Below, in pieces: positions 17,812 to 26,577 of a stretch of 52,529 nt of DNA (position 1 is the first letter of the stretch; each line of letters starts with the position of its first letter). Both the position numbers and the translations under genes were made by a program. The stretch lies in assembly GCA_903834515.1 (NCBI GenBank), contig CAILJM010000004.1:1-52529 (forward strand). The letters are read 5' to 3'. The notes under the pieces are model-generated. The model saw only the letters and a list, made by a program, of their open reading frames with translations, was not told the origin of the DNA and did not search any database. Source of the stretch: an uncultured Actinomycetes bacterium. Its GTDB lineage: Bacteria; Actinomycetota; Actinomycetes; Nanopelagicales; Nanopelagicaceae.

Positions 17812-18599
17812 GTGCGCATGACTCAGCACTAACTTATACCTCTTACCTTGCGGTAGATGAACTCTTGCAATTACAGCGTCCTTTATCTGATGGACCTGAA
17901 CATGACGAACTTCTCTTCATCGTAATTCATCAAACTTATGAGCTCTGGTTTAAGCAGCTAATTCATGAAATCAAACATGCTGCATCCGAGATTGAGGCTG
18001 GAAATACCTTTCCCGCCATCGCCACACTTGGGCGCATCAGAACAATTTTGAAGGTCTGTGTTTCACAAGTAGATATTCTCGAGACGATGACCCCGTTGCA
18101 ATTTAATTCTTTTAGGGATCGTCTCGCTTCTTCTTCTGGATTTCAATCTGCACAATTTAGAATTGTTGAAGCGCTCTTCGGTCGCCGCGATGCAAAGATG
18201 GCGGGGCACCTGCCTCCTGAAGCACAACGAGAGATCGCCGGCATCACATCTCAACGGTCAGTGTGGGATTCCACTCTGCTCTACATAAATGGTCGTGGCT
18301 TTTCAATCCCGCAAGAATATTTAGATCGCAACTTCTCACTTCACTACACGCCAAACCCAGAGGTTCAAGCTTCGTTGATTGCACTTCATAAGAGCGATCC
18401 AGAGGCGGCGATGCTATGTGAGCGTCTGCTTGATATCGATGAAGGTCTACAAGAGTGGCGCTATCGTCATGTAAAGATGGTCGAACGAACGATCGGCCAC
18501 AAATCTGGTACTGGTGGATCATCGGGAGTGGGCTACCTCAGCAGCACGCTCTTTAATCCAGTCTTCCCAGATTTATGGGCGATCAGAGATCAGCTTTAA
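17808..18599 (+). CDS. kynA: Tryptophan 2,3-dioxygenase
   Basis: Haem enzyme that opens the indole ring of tryptophan to give N-formylkynurenine. The 263-residue protein shows the family motif HQTYELWFKQ (near residues 47-56), the RHVKMVERTIGHKSGTGGSS region with the axial haem His, and the C-terminal FPDLWAIRD. It is slightly shorter than the usual 270-280 residues but complete. Translation is coupled to kynU by an ATGA overlap. Its stop shares TTAA with the convergent alpha-glucosidase gene. Confidence 0.96.
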   Translation: MSAHDSALTYTSYLAVDELLQLQRPLSDGPEHDELLFIVIHQTYELWFKQLIHEIKHAASEIEAGNTFPAIATLGRIRTILKVCVSQVDILETMTPLQFNSFRDRLASSSGFQSAQFRIVEALFGRRDAKMAGHLPPEAQREIAGITSQRSVWDSTLLYINGRGFSIPQEYLDRNFSLHYTPNPEVQASLIALHKSDPEAAMLCERLLDIDEGLQEWRYRHVKMVERTIGHKSGTGGSSGVGYLSSTLFNPVFPDLWAIRDQL

Positions 18600-20299
18600 G
18601 CCTTCAACCAGACGGTTGTGTTCTTAGGTAACTTGCGTCCCTTGAGTGGGCTACTTGAATGCAGGATCTCACCCTTAGGGAGCGTGAAATCTTCGCCATC
18701 GAAGTTCGTAATGCAATGCCACCCATTTTTGCGAGAGAGATGTAAGACCTGAGGGTTCCCGGTCTTGACCCACTCGAACTCTTCGGTTGTCTGTAACTTC
18801 TTCCGAAGCTTCAGTGCGGTGCGATATACATCAAGGGTTGAACCAGCAACCTTTGCCTGTGCTTGAACCGAGAGCGGACCATACTCGCGTGGCTGCGGAA
18901 GATGGGCATGAGCAGAGCCGAATCCAAATGAAGGACCCGTTGAAGTCCATGGGAGCGGAACACGACATCCGTCGCGACCCTTTTCGATATGGATTTCAGC
19001 AACGCCAGTGATCATCTTTCCTTGCTTCTTGAAGAAGACGCGCTCTGGCTTAAGGACAACATTGCGCTTCCAGTTTGGATCTTGAAGATCTGTTGGTTTT
19101 AAATCTGCAACCTCAAAGAGTCCAAGCTCTTCACCCTGATAGATATAGGTCGAGCCAGGTAGAGACATGATGAACATTGCTGCAGCACGCGCACGCTTTT
19201 GTCCAAGTTCGATATCAACTTTGATTGATTTGCCATCGGTCAAGAGCCACTGATTAAAATCGGTGCCCTTCGGGAGTCCAAATTTTGTAACGGTGCGTAC
19301 CTGGTCGTGGTTATTTAATACCCATGTCGAGGACGAACCAGATTGCGTCGCAAGTTCCAAGTTCTCAGAGACGATGCGCTTGTAGTCACGAGCAACAAAT
19401 GGTGTGGTGAGTAGGTCAAAGTTAAATGCCTGGCCGAGTTCATCTGGACTTGCATACTTTGTACGACGCGATGCAGGGACATATGCCTCTGCGACAGCAA
19501 CGCGAGGTGGGTTGTACTGATCGAAGAGTTTGCGCCATTCGCGATAAATCTCGTGGACCTCATCGCGATCAAAGAGAATATCTTTGCCATTTGGCTTCAC
19601 ATTCATTGAGTCAATCTTTGTATAAGACTTATTAAATCGAGTGAAATCCTTCTTCAGCGCATGAGCGACGTCGATACGGAAACCATCGACACCTCGATCC
19701 GACCAGAACTTCAGAGTCTTGAGGAAGTCGAGTTGCACCTCACGGTTATCCCAGTTGAAATCAGGCTGTTCTGGGGCGAACATATGGAAGTACCACTGGC
19801 CATCTGTGCCATCTGCATTCTTCGAGCGCGTCCAGGCTGATGGCGCGAAGTGAGAGACAAAGTCATTGGGTGGAAGTTCGCCGTTCTTTCCTTTGCCATC
19901 ACGGAAAATATAACGGTTACGCTCTTTCGACCCTGGCTTTGATGCAAGTGCCGCCTTGAACCACTCGTGTTGATCTGAGGAATGGTTAGGAACGATATCT
20001 ACAAAGACCCGAATGCCTTCGGCGTGAAGTGCTGAGAGCATCTCATCAAAGTCTTTGAGTGTTCCAAGCTTTGGATCAACATTGCGATAGTCAGCTACGT
20101 CGTAACCGCCATCAGCAAGTTCTGATGGGTAGAAAGGTGAGAGCCAGACTGCATCAAGGCTCAGTGATTTGAGGTACTTTGCACCTTCAGTTACGCCCTT
20201 GATATCGCCGAGGCCATCGCCATTTGAATCCTTAAATGAGCGTGGGTAGATCTGATAAATGGCAGCCTGACGCCACCAGTTTGTATCGTTCTTCAGCAT
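18596..20299 (-). CDS. GH13 alpha-glucosidase (first copy)
   Basis: A 567-residue cytoplasmic (no signal peptide) glycoside hydrolase of family 13, oligo-1,6-/alpha-glucosidase type. Motifs: IYQIYPRSF at the start, DIVPNHSS (region I), nucleophile Asp210 in GFRIDVAH, acid/base Glu271 in AVAEAYV, and transition-state Asp332 in LNNHDQ. It is likely to split imported maltose, isomaltose or similar short alpha-glucosides. It is the last gene after binding protein, permease F and permease G on this strand, with AGAGGAAA before the ATG. A second, 539-residue relative lies at the other end of the locus. Exact linkage preference is not decided. Confidence 0.93.
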   Translation of the reverse strand: MLKNDTNWWRQAAIYQIYPRSFKDSNGDGLGDIKGVTEGAKYLKSLSLDAVWLSPFYPSELADGGYDVADYRNVDPKLGTLKDFDEMLSALHAEGIRVFVDIVPNHSSDQHEWFKAALASKPGSKERNRYIFRDGKGKNGELPPNDFVSHFAPSAWTRSKNADGTDGQWYFHMFAPEQPDFNWDNREVQLDFLKTLKFWSDRGVDGFRIDVAHALKKDFTRFNKSYTKIDSMNVKPNGKDILFDRDEVHEIYREWRKLFDQYNPPRVAVAEAYVPASRRTKYASPDELGQAFNFDLLTTPFVARDYKRIVSENLELATQSGSSSTWVLNNHDQVRTVTKFGLPKGTDFNQWLLTDGKSIKVDIELGQKRARAAAMFIMSLPGSTYIYQGEELGLFEVADLKPTDLQDPNWKRNVVLKPERVFFKKQGKMITGVAEIHIEKGRDGCRVPLPWTSTGPSFGFGSAHAHLPQPREYGPLSVQAQAKVAGSTLDVYRTALKLRKKLQTTEEFEWVKTGNPQVLHLSRKNGWHCITNFDGEDFTLPKGEILHSSSPLKGRKLPKNTTVWLKA

Positions 20300-20328
20300 T
20301 ATTTCCTCTTCGATAGTGGGTTTAAAAA

Positions 20329-21222
20329 TTACTTAACAGCCCCAAGCGTCACACCGCGTGAGAGTGTACGTTGGAAGATCAAGTAGAAGATGACAGATGG
20401 AATAATTCCAAGTAAAGCTGCTGCTGCTTGAGTCGTCGGGTCACTCGTGTACTGACCACTTGTCACTCCAAGTGAGAGAGAGACCGTCTGATTAGCATTA
20501 TCAGCAAGTAAGACCAATGGGATCAGATACTCGTTCCAGACCCAGACGAAGAAGAAAGTGCCGAGAGCGAACATTGTTGGTCGAACGATGGGAAGCACGA
20601 TGTTCCATAAAATTCTCCGCGGGCTTGCGCCATCGACCTTGGCCGCTTCAAGAATTTCGGTTGGGAAGGAGCCCAAAACGACTGAGAGCATGTACGTACC
20701 GAAGGCGCTATAGATGACCGAGAAGATCACCACGAGGACCCAGACCGAGTTATATAAATGTACTTGCTGCGAGAGGTGATAGAGCGGGAAGACCAATGAT
20801 TCCTGGGGAACCGTGAAGGCAACCATGAATAAACCTAGGACAAAGTAACGACCTCTAATTCGCCCAATTCCGATAGCGAAGGCGCTGAGGAAGCTTATAG
20901 CGACTCCAAATAGAGCGACAAAGAATGAGACGATAAAGGAGTTCAGGAGCTTTTGAGGAAAGTTAACATCTGTCCAAAAAGCTTGAATGCTCTTGAGGAA
21001 TATGTGGCGTGGTAGGGCTAGTGGGCCATGGTGGAGAAAATCAAGAGGCGTCTTAATCGCATTTACCAACGCCATCCAGAGCGGAAAGAGCCAGACCAAT
21101 GAGATCAAAATTACCGTTGCAAAGACGAGCCATGACGATACTCCGCGACGCTTAAGATTCTGCTTGCCTCGATTTGGAGACCAGATTTTACGACCAATTG
21201 CACTCTCTACCGGGTTGCTCAT
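20329..21222 (-). CDS. Sugar ABC transporter permease, MalG-like
   Basis: Inner-membrane subunit of a carbohydrate ABC importer (CUT1 type), 297 residues with six hydrophobic segments. The coupling motif appears as EILEAAKVDGASPRRILWNIVLPIVRP, the EAA loop that contacts the ATPase. I place the start at 21222, where ATG overlaps the stop of the partner permease as ATGA; a longer in-frame extension to 21507 lies wholly inside that gene and is rejected. It lies between permease F and the alpha-glucosidase. No ATPase gene is nearby, so a shared MsiK/MsmX-type ATPase elsewhere is inferred. Confidence 0.92.
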   Translation of the reverse strand: MSNPVESAIGRKIWSPNRGKQNLKRRGVSSWLVFATVILISLVWLFPLWMALVNAIKTPLDFLHHGPLALPRHIFLKSIQAFWTDVNFPQKLLNSFIVSFFVALFGVAISFLSAFAIGIGRIRGRYFVLGLFMVAFTVPQESLVFPLYHLSQQVHLYNSVWVLVVIFSVIYSAFGTYMLSVVLGSFPTEILEAAKVDGASPRRILWNIVLPIVRPTMFALGTFFFVWVWNEYLIPLVLLADNANQTVSLSLGVTSGQYTSDPTTQAAAALLGIIPSVIFYLIFQRTLSRGVTLGAVK

Positions 21223-22157
21223 AGATCTACTCCCTTGCGATTCTGGAATCTGAACATAGCGACGGCTAATACAGAGAGGATGACCATGAGAACAGTCGCA
21301 ATCGCTGAGCCATAGCCAACTTTTTGAGTTGTGAAGAAGTTGAAGTATGAGAAGAAGGCTGGAACATAGGTCGAAGTTCCTGGGCCGCCCCCGGTCATGA
21401 TCTGTACCGGCGCGAAAATCTTGATCGCTGCAACGGCCGTTGTCAGAATAACGATCGAGATCTCTGGGGCAAGTTGTGAAAGCGTGATGACGCGGAAGCG
21501 TTGCCACCAGTTTGCGCCATCGAGTGATGCAGCTTCATGTAACGCCGGATCGATTCGACCCATGCCAGTCACAAATATTGTGACGGTATAACCAATCTGA
21601 ATCCAGACCAACATGATCGAAATCGAGAGAACTGCAGTGTGGCTATTTCCCAACCAGTTTGGTGGATTATGAATTCCGACAGATTTTAAAACGGTATTAA
21701 AGACGCCAGTATTTGGCGAGAGTAGCCAGTTCCAAAGAATCGAGATAACTGTGATTGGAATAATTTGAGGCATAAAGAGGCTTGCGCGAACAAATGTTGT
21801 CCAGCCTTGCCCAAAATACGGTGATACAAAGTCAAAGATGAGAGCGCCGAAGAGGAGGCCGAGAACTGTAGGGACGAGCGACATCGCAGCGATGAACTCA
21901 GCCGCGTGTGCAAAGGAAGCCCAAAATGTTGCATCGTGGAAAAGATCTACGTAGTTCTTCCAGCCGATATAGCGCGGAGTGCCATAGCCATTCCACTTAT
22001 AGAAACTGGTCTTTACGTTTTGGAAAAGTGGGTAACCAATCACAGCTACGAAGGCGAGAATTCCTGGAATTGTGTACCAGTAATAACTAGCGCGACTATC
22101 GCGTCGAGAGCGATTTTTTCGCTTCTGTCGTTCGCTCACTACTTCGACTGTACTCAT
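21219..22157 (-). CDS. Sugar ABC transporter permease, MalF-like
   Basis: A 312-residue CUT1 permease with six predicted membrane segments after a basic N-terminus (RQKRKNRSRRDSR). The EAA loop reads LHEAASLDGANWWQRFRVITL. AAAGGA lies about 9 nt upstream of the ATG. It overlaps permease G by 4 bp. Between it and the upstream binding-protein gene is a strong hairpin that may reduce readthrough, so permeases would be made in smaller amounts than binding protein. Confidence 0.92.
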   Translation of the reverse strand: MSTVEVVSERQKRKNRSRRDSRASYYWYTIPGILAFVAVIGYPLFQNVKTSFYKWNGYGTPRYIGWKNYVDLFHDATFWASFAHAAEFIAAMSLVPTVLGLLFGALIFDFVSPYFGQGWTTFVRASLFMPQIIPITVISILWNWLLSPNTGVFNTVLKSVGIHNPPNWLGNSHTAVLSISIMLVWIQIGYTVTIFVTGMGRIDPALHEAASLDGANWWQRFRVITLSQLAPEISIVILTTAVAAIKIFAPVQIMTGGGPGTSTYVPAFFSYFNFFTTQKVGYGSAIATVLMVILSVLAVAMFRFQNRKGVDL

Positions 22158-22224
22158 CAGATGGATTCCTTTAAAGAAATAATTATTCGATTTATTAAAG
22201 TATTAACTGAATATCTCTAGAAAA

Positions 22225-22260
22225 CTAAGCAGGTGCACCTGAAAAGGCGCACCTGCTTAG
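22225..22260 (-). terminator. Hairpin between binding-protein and permease genes
   Basis: CTAAGCAGGTGC (22225-22236) and its perfect inverse GCACCTGCTTAG (22249-22260) form a 12-bp stem with a 12-nt loop. Read on the minus strand the stem is followed by TTTTCTAG, a short U-tract. It sits 33 nt after the binding-protein stop. It fits a partial intrinsic terminator or an mRNA 3'-end stabiliser inside the operon. Confidence 0.75.
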
Positions 22261-22292
22261 CCGATTATTTCTAGCGAAATAACTGGGTGATA

Positions 22293-23579
22293 TTACGGCT
22301 TGTTAGCAGCGTAGAAATCGCCAGTTGACTTCTCGTACGCAGCAACGTCATTGTCTGACAAGAGCTGTGTTCCTGCTGCGAGAAGGTTGTTGTAGTAACC
22401 GTTTACAGGCCAGTCTGGATACATTGCCAAGCCCTGCTTCTTCACGATGCTAGAGAAGACAGTGTTTGTGAGCAATGCAACTGGATCCTTAACAGTTGCT
22501 ACATACTTTGGATCAGCTGCGATTGGAAGACCGCCGAGCTTTGCGAGCTCGTTCTGATACTTAGTTGAGAGAACCATGTTGATGAATTCAGCAGCAAGAT
22601 CCTTCTGCTTTGACTTTGCAGGGATTACGAGCAAGTTACCAGCTGAACCAACTGAAAGCTTGCCTGGGTTTGCGAACTTACCCCACTTGAATGAAGTTGC
22701 CTTTGCCTGCATATCCTGGTCAAGCCATGTTCCACCGAAGAGAAGTGGGTATGTGCCCTTTTGGAAGTCAGCAACTGCAGTTGCAGCATCTACACCTGAA
22801 ACGTTTGGCTCGAAGTATCCAGCCTTGTTCCAGTCAGAGATTGTCTTAGCAGCGAATGTCCACTCTGGACCAGAGAAGTTAACTGGGTGAGCGAATGCCT
22901 GGAAGTCACGAACCCACTGGAGGCTTGCCTGTGAAGCAACAAGACCATAAGCAAGGTGAACGATGAGGTAATCCTTACCAGCAAGTGCGATTGGTGGAAC
23001 ACCAGCAGCCTGGAACTTTGCAAGTGCAGCCTCGAGCTGTGCGAATGTTGTAGGTACAGCTACACCGTACTTAGCAAACATATCCTTGTTGTAGAACCAT
23101 GAAACGTACTCACCGTATGAAGGAACTCCATAAAGCTTTCCTGCGCCCATGATGCCATTTGTGTACTGGCCATAAAGCTTTACAGATGGAACCAAAACCT
23201 TGTCCCACTTGTACTTAGCTGCATATGGTGTGAGATCTGTAAGCAAGTTAGCCTGTGAAGCGCTACCTGCTGTTGCATTTCCCTTGTTCCACTCTGAAAG
23301 ATCTGGAGCAGATGATGAAGAGAGGAGAGCGTTTCCAGCGTTCTGGAGCTGTGCCCAAGTCTTCAACTGGAAGTTAACTTGTACATCTGGGTGAGCCTTC
23401 TTGAACTCTGTTAGTGCATCGTTCCAAGTGGTAGCCATAGCGGTACCCTTTTCGTACCACCAGATGTTGAATGTCTTCTTTGGTGCAGCATGTGCACCTG
23501 TTGACACTGCGGTGGTCGCAAGAGCTGCTACTGAAGCAACTGCTACAACGCGCAACGCCTTCTTTGCATTGAACTTCAT
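22293..23579 (-). CDS. Sugar-binding protein of an ABC transporter
   Basis: Extracellular solute-binding protein (family 1), 428 residues. The signal peptide reads MKFNAKKALRVVAVASVAAL with cleavage likely after AHA near residue 31; there is no lipobox cysteine, so the anchoring is unclear. The mature start TFNIWWYEKGTAMATTW and aromatic residues suit a sugar-binding cleft. I choose the ATG at 23579 because AAAGG lies 10 nt upstream; ATGs at 23588 and 23621 are alternatives. It heads the operon with permeases F and G and alpha-glucosidase, and is the only binding protein for two permease pairs in the locus. Confidence 0.93.
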   Translation of the reverse strand: MKFNAKKALRVVAVASVAALATTAVSTGAHAAPKKTFNIWWYEKGTAMATTWNDALTEFKKAHPDVQVNFQLKTWAQLQNAGNALLSSSSAPDLSEWNKGNATAGSASQANLLTDLTPYAAKYKWDKVLVPSVKLYGQYTNGIMGAGKLYGVPSYGEYVSWFYNKDMFAKYGVAVPTTFAQLEAALAKFQAAGVPPIALAGKDYLIVHLAYGLVASQASLQWVRDFQAFAHPVNFSGPEWTFAAKTISDWNKAGYFEPNVSGVDAATAVADFQKGTYPLLFGGTWLDQDMQAKATSFKWGKFANPGKLSVGSAGNLLVIPAKSKQKDLAAEFINMVLSTKYQNELAKLGGLPIAADPKYVATVKDPVALLTNTVFSSIVKKQGLAMYPDWPVNGYYNNLLAAGTQLLSDNDVAAYEKSTGDFYAANKP

Positions 23580-23625
23580 GAAGTTCATACCTTTCGATCG
23601 GGGGGTGAGGCTTTTCGCCATGTTG

Positions 23626-23639
23626 TCGACACGCGTCGA
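23626..23639. promoter_or_regulatory. LacI-type operator O1, TCGACACGCGTCGA
   Basis: Inverted repeat TCGAC-ACGC-GTCGA directly downstream of the -10 box TAGTTT (23640-23645, minus strand) of the binding-protein operon, covering the expected transcription start. The reverse complement matches operator O2 over TCGACG and GTCGACAA. Binding here would block transcription. Confidence 0.75.
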
Positions 23640-23645
23640 AAACTA
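23640..23645 (-). promoter_or_regulatory. Candidate -10 box TAGTTT of the sugar transport operon
   Basis: TAGTTT on the minus strand places the transcript start inside operator O1 and gives a leader of about 50 nt ending in the AAAGG ribosome site of the binding-protein gene. Confidence 0.4.
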
Positions 23646-23734
23646 GGGTGACTGTAACTCAATATTTCTACGCTTAAAAGGGGCCCCAAGCGTGGGAATT
23701 GAAATGTAATCAGATCGTTATAGTGGCCCATTCA

Positions 23735-23748
23735 TCGACGGTGGTCGA
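23735..23748. promoter_or_regulatory. LacI-type operator O2, TCGACGGTGGTCGA
   Basis: Inverted repeat TCGAC-GGTG-GTCGA with the same arms and 4-nt centre as O1, 109 bp away. It overlaps a TCGACA hexamer (23745-23750) that could be the -35 of the lacI gene, 18 nt before its -10 box. This suggests autoregulation. Confidence 0.75.
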
Positions 23749-23768
23749 CAAACTGGTACCTAGGCGAG

Positions 23769-23774
23769 TATCTT
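23769..23774 (+). promoter_or_regulatory. Candidate -10 box TATCTT of the lacI-type gene
   Basis: TATCTT lies 6 nt before the ATG at 23781 and no Shine-Dalgarno is present, so the regulator mRNA is probably leaderless. Confidence 0.5.
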
Positions 23775-23780
23775 CCACGC

Positions 23781-24815
23781 ATGGCGACGCGGGCAGATGT
23801 GGCAAAAATGGCTGGGGTCTCAGAATCGACAGTCTCCTACGCGCTCAATGGGAAGCGATCGATCTCGCAGGAGACCCGCGACCGGGTCCTGGCAGCAGTT
23901 AAAAAGCTTGATTACAAACCCCACTTTGCCGCGGCGCTTCTGGCTGGCGGGAAGTCGAAGTCAATCGCTCTCTCCTTCGGCGATGTAGGTATCTCGCCCG
24001 GAGCGCTTGAGTATGTCAATGGTGCAGAAGCTGCCGCGACCGAAAATGGCTACCACTTAGTCTTGTGGCCAAGTGGTGATGAAGCAATCAATGAAATTAA
24101 AAACTTGGTAAAGAGCGGACTCTTAGCCGGAGCGCTTCTCATGGAGACAAAATTAGATGACAAGCGGGTAGAAGTTTTGGTCAGGGAGAAGATTCCCTTC
24201 GCAATGATTGGTCGCGTCGCAGACAATCGAAAATTGAACTATACAGATCGGGATTTTGTCATCGCTGCCGAAGTAGGAGTCTCTTATCTAGAATCACTTG
24301 GCCATAAAGAGATTGCATACATCAATACTGCTCGCGGGCGAGGTGTATCCGAACTGAGCGTGGATGTTCGCTTCCACGAAACGATCGTTGCAGTTGCAAC
24401 ATCACATGGCATGAATGCATATGAAATTTTGGCAGAGAACAATCCCGCTGCAGGTCGACAAGCCATGACAGAATTATTGGAAAGTTTTCCGTTTGTCACC
24501 GCAGTTGTTGGACTGAGCGATATCTCCACCATAGGTTTATTGTCCGCTGCAACTGAATTCGGAATTCGAATCCCGGATGAGCTATCGATCATCTCGCTAT
24601 CAACCCCAACCACTCAAATTACTTTGACATGGCCACCTCTCACAACCGTGAGCGTTCCTGCCGACATCATGGGACGGGATGCCGTTATGGCGCTCATCGA
24701 TGAACTCGAGGGTCGGAGTCAAAAACCTCATCAACGTTTGTACGGTGGGGAACTTGAAATTCGGGGCACAACTTCTGTGCCAAGAACTGGCGACATTCAA
24801 CGAGTCGAGCTGTGA
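23781..24815 (+). CDS. LacI-family transcriptional regulator
   Basis: A 344-residue repressor with an N-terminal helix-turn-helix (ADVAKMAGVSESTVSYALNG, residues 5-24), a hinge near residues 45-58 and a periplasmic-binding-protein-like sugar domain to the C-terminus. It lies between two sugar transport gene sets, and both its own promoter and the opposite operon carry the same TCGAC-N4-GTCGA palindrome, so it very probably controls both directions. Its TGA overlaps the GTG of the next permease gene (GTGA), which puts the second permease pair under the same promoter. The effector is expected to be an alpha-glucoside or a derivative. Confidence 0.95.
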   Translation: MATRADVAKMAGVSESTVSYALNGKRSISQETRDRVLAAVKKLDYKPHFAAALLAGGKSKSIALSFGDVGISPGALEYVNGAEAAATENGYHLVLWPSGDEAINEIKNLVKSGLLAGALLMETKLDDKRVEVLVREKIPFAMIGRVADNRKLNYTDRDFVIAAEVGVSYLESLGHKEIAYINTARGRGVSELSVDVRFHETIVAVATSHGMNAYEILAENNPAAGRQAMTELLESFPFVTAVVGLSDISTIGLLSAATEFGIRIPDELSIISLSTPTTQITLTWPPLTTVSVPADIMGRDAVMALIDELEGRSQKPHQRLYGGELEIRGTTSVPRTGDIQRVEL

Positions 24816-25735
24816 AAAAGCCTCTCTACCTTCGGCGGATGAGACGAGAACGTATTAATTCAAAGCATTCCCTCTTTGCAATTCCAGGCCTACTCATCTT
24901 GATTGCAACTGTTGGTGGCGCCCTCCTTTTCAATTTCTATTACAGCTTTACTCGTTGGATCGGATTCGGGACTCCTCACTGGGTCGGGCTTCGAAACTAC
25001 CGCTACATGTTTCAAAATCCAGATGTACGGGAAACTGCTTTGCATGCCGTCCTCACCATCATTCCTTATTCAATAATTCCTACTTTTCTAGGTTGTTTCT
25101 TAGCGGCAATTCTCTTCCAATATATATCGCCACGATTTGGTGAAGCGATCGCCTCTCGCTTTAGAGGGATTTTTTACCTCCCTCAGATAGTCCCTCTCGC
25201 CATGACCGGTGTGGTGTGGAACTGGCTTCTTGACTCGAAGACAGGACTTCTTAATCAATATTTACACGACCACGGTGCGAAATGGCACATTGCTTGGATG
25301 GAGAAGCCTCTCGCGACCCAACTCATCTTTGCCCTGATACTCATCTGGCTCCAGCTCGGTTTTACACTTTTAATATTCATTGCCGGGCTCTCAAGAATAG
25401 ATACGAATATTTTGGAAGCGGCACAGATCGATGGCGCAACTTGGTTCACTCAATTCCGCCTAATCCTAATTCCGCTGCTGAGAAATGAAATAGCGATCGT
25501 CCTCTTAACAACTTCAATAAGCTCTTTAAAGATATTTGCCCCGGTCTATTGGATTTCACATGGTGGTCCAAATAATGCAACTCAAGTCCCATCAACCTAT
25601 GTCTTCCATCAGTTCTATAACGGAAGCAATGTCGGAAGCGCCGCGTCCATTGCCACAGTCTTCGCTCTCATGGTCGGAGTCTTTACGGCCGCTCTCATGA
25701 AATTTCAACAGCGTGCTCACGTGGTGAAGATATGA
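24812..25735 (+). CDS. Sugar ABC transporter permease, MalF-like (second copy)
   Basis: A 307-residue CUT1 permease with six membrane segments. It resembles the first MalF-like permease in layout (IPGLLILIATVGGALLFNFYYSF at the first helix, GTPHWVGLRNYRYMF after it) and has the EAA loop ILEAAQIDGATWFTQFRLILI. The GTG start overlaps the regulator stop as GTGA, so it is translated from the regulator mRNA. No binding-protein gene follows on this strand; the one at 22293-23579 is the likely partner. Confidence 0.9.
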   Translation: MKKPLYLRRMRRERINSKHSLFAIPGLLILIATVGGALLFNFYYSFTRWIGFGTPHWVGLRNYRYMFQNPDVRETALHAVLTIIPYSIIPTFLGCFLAAILFQYISPRFGEAIASRFRGIFYLPQIVPLAMTGVVWNWLLDSKTGLLNQYLHDHGAKWHIAWMEKPLATQLIFALILIWLQLGFTLLIFIAGLSRIDTNILEAAQIDGATWFTQFRLILIPLLRNEIAIVLLTTSISSLKIFAPVYWISHGGPNNATQVPSTYVFHQFYNGSNVGSAASIATVFALMVGVFTAALMKFQQRAHVVKI

Positions 25736-26577
25736 AACGTAGAAATCCGATGTCGTGGGTAATTCTCGCTATTCTCACCATTACCGCCGCTATTTGGATA
25801 ATTCCTTACTATCTCGTCTTCACTTATGCGATTAAATCTCCCTTCGATCAGGCATCAACAAGTTTGTGGGCACCACCCCATTCCTTCAATGCGAGTTACT
25901 TTATTCAGGCATGGCAGTGGGGAGATTTGACCCCGAAATTTCTCAATTCTGTCTACATCAGTTCTGTTGCCACTCTTATAAGCCTTCTGCTTGCATTCTT
26001 TACTGCATTCTCACTTGGGATCGGCAAACCAAAACATCGAACTCTTATTCTCACCATTTGTATGGTGATCTACGCGATTCCTCAAGAGGCGATCGTCTTT
26101 CCATGGTTTAAGTTCACAGAGGCAATCAATATTTATGGAAATCAGATAGGTGTCATTCTTATTCTCGGAATTTTGTATAGCGCCTTCGCAACATATTTAC
26201 TGACCACGGTTTTAAATGAATTTCCCAAAGAGATTTTGGAGGCGGCCTACGTTGATGGAGTATCTAGCTGGCGACTCCTTCGAAGCATCATTTTTCCTCT
26301 CATAAAACCCACTCTCGCAACGTTGGCGGCGATGATCTTTATTTGGGATTGGAATGAGTACATGATGCCGCTCATTCTTCTCCCCAATAACAACACCCAA
26401 ACCCTTCCTATCGTGATTGCAACTGCCTTGGGTGGTAACCCTGATACTGGGTCACCAGGTATGAATGTCAGCGTCATGGCCATGGGCTGCGTTTTAAGTG
26501 CAATTCCCTCAATTATCTTCTTCCTCATCTTCCAACGAACTCTGGCTCGAGGGATCTCGGTGGGGGCGGTGGATTGA
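25732..26577 (+). CDS. Sugar ABC transporter permease, MalG-like (second copy)
   Basis: A 281-residue CUT1 permease with six hydrophobic segments and the EAA loop ILEAAYVDGVSSWRLLRSIIFPLIKP, ending in FQRTLARGISVGAVD, which closely matches the end of the first MalG-like copy (FQRTLSRGVTLGAVK). It overlaps the preceding permease by 4 bp (ATGA), and its stop shares one base with the next start (TGATG). It completes a second permease pair without its own binding protein or ATPase. Confidence 0.9.
   Translation: MKRRNPMSWVILAILTITAAIWIIPYYLVFTYAIKSPFDQASTSLWAPPHSFNASYFIQAWQWGDLTPKFLNSVYISSVATLISLLLAFFTAFSLGIGKPKHRTLILTICMVIYAIPQEAIVFPWFKFTEAINIYGNQIGVILILGILYSAFATYLLTTVLNEFPKEILEAAYVDGVSSWRLLRSIIFPLIKPTLATLAAMIFIWDWNEYMMPLILLPNNNTQTLPIVIATALGGNPDTGSPGMNVSVMAMGCVLSAIPSIIFFLIFQRTLARGISVGAVD

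Noticed and set aside
21223-21507. Possible 95-residue N-terminal extension of the MalG-like permease
   Set aside because: It lies wholly inside the coding region of the MalF-like permease in another frame; the ATG at 21222 with ATGA overlap starts the homologous sequence.
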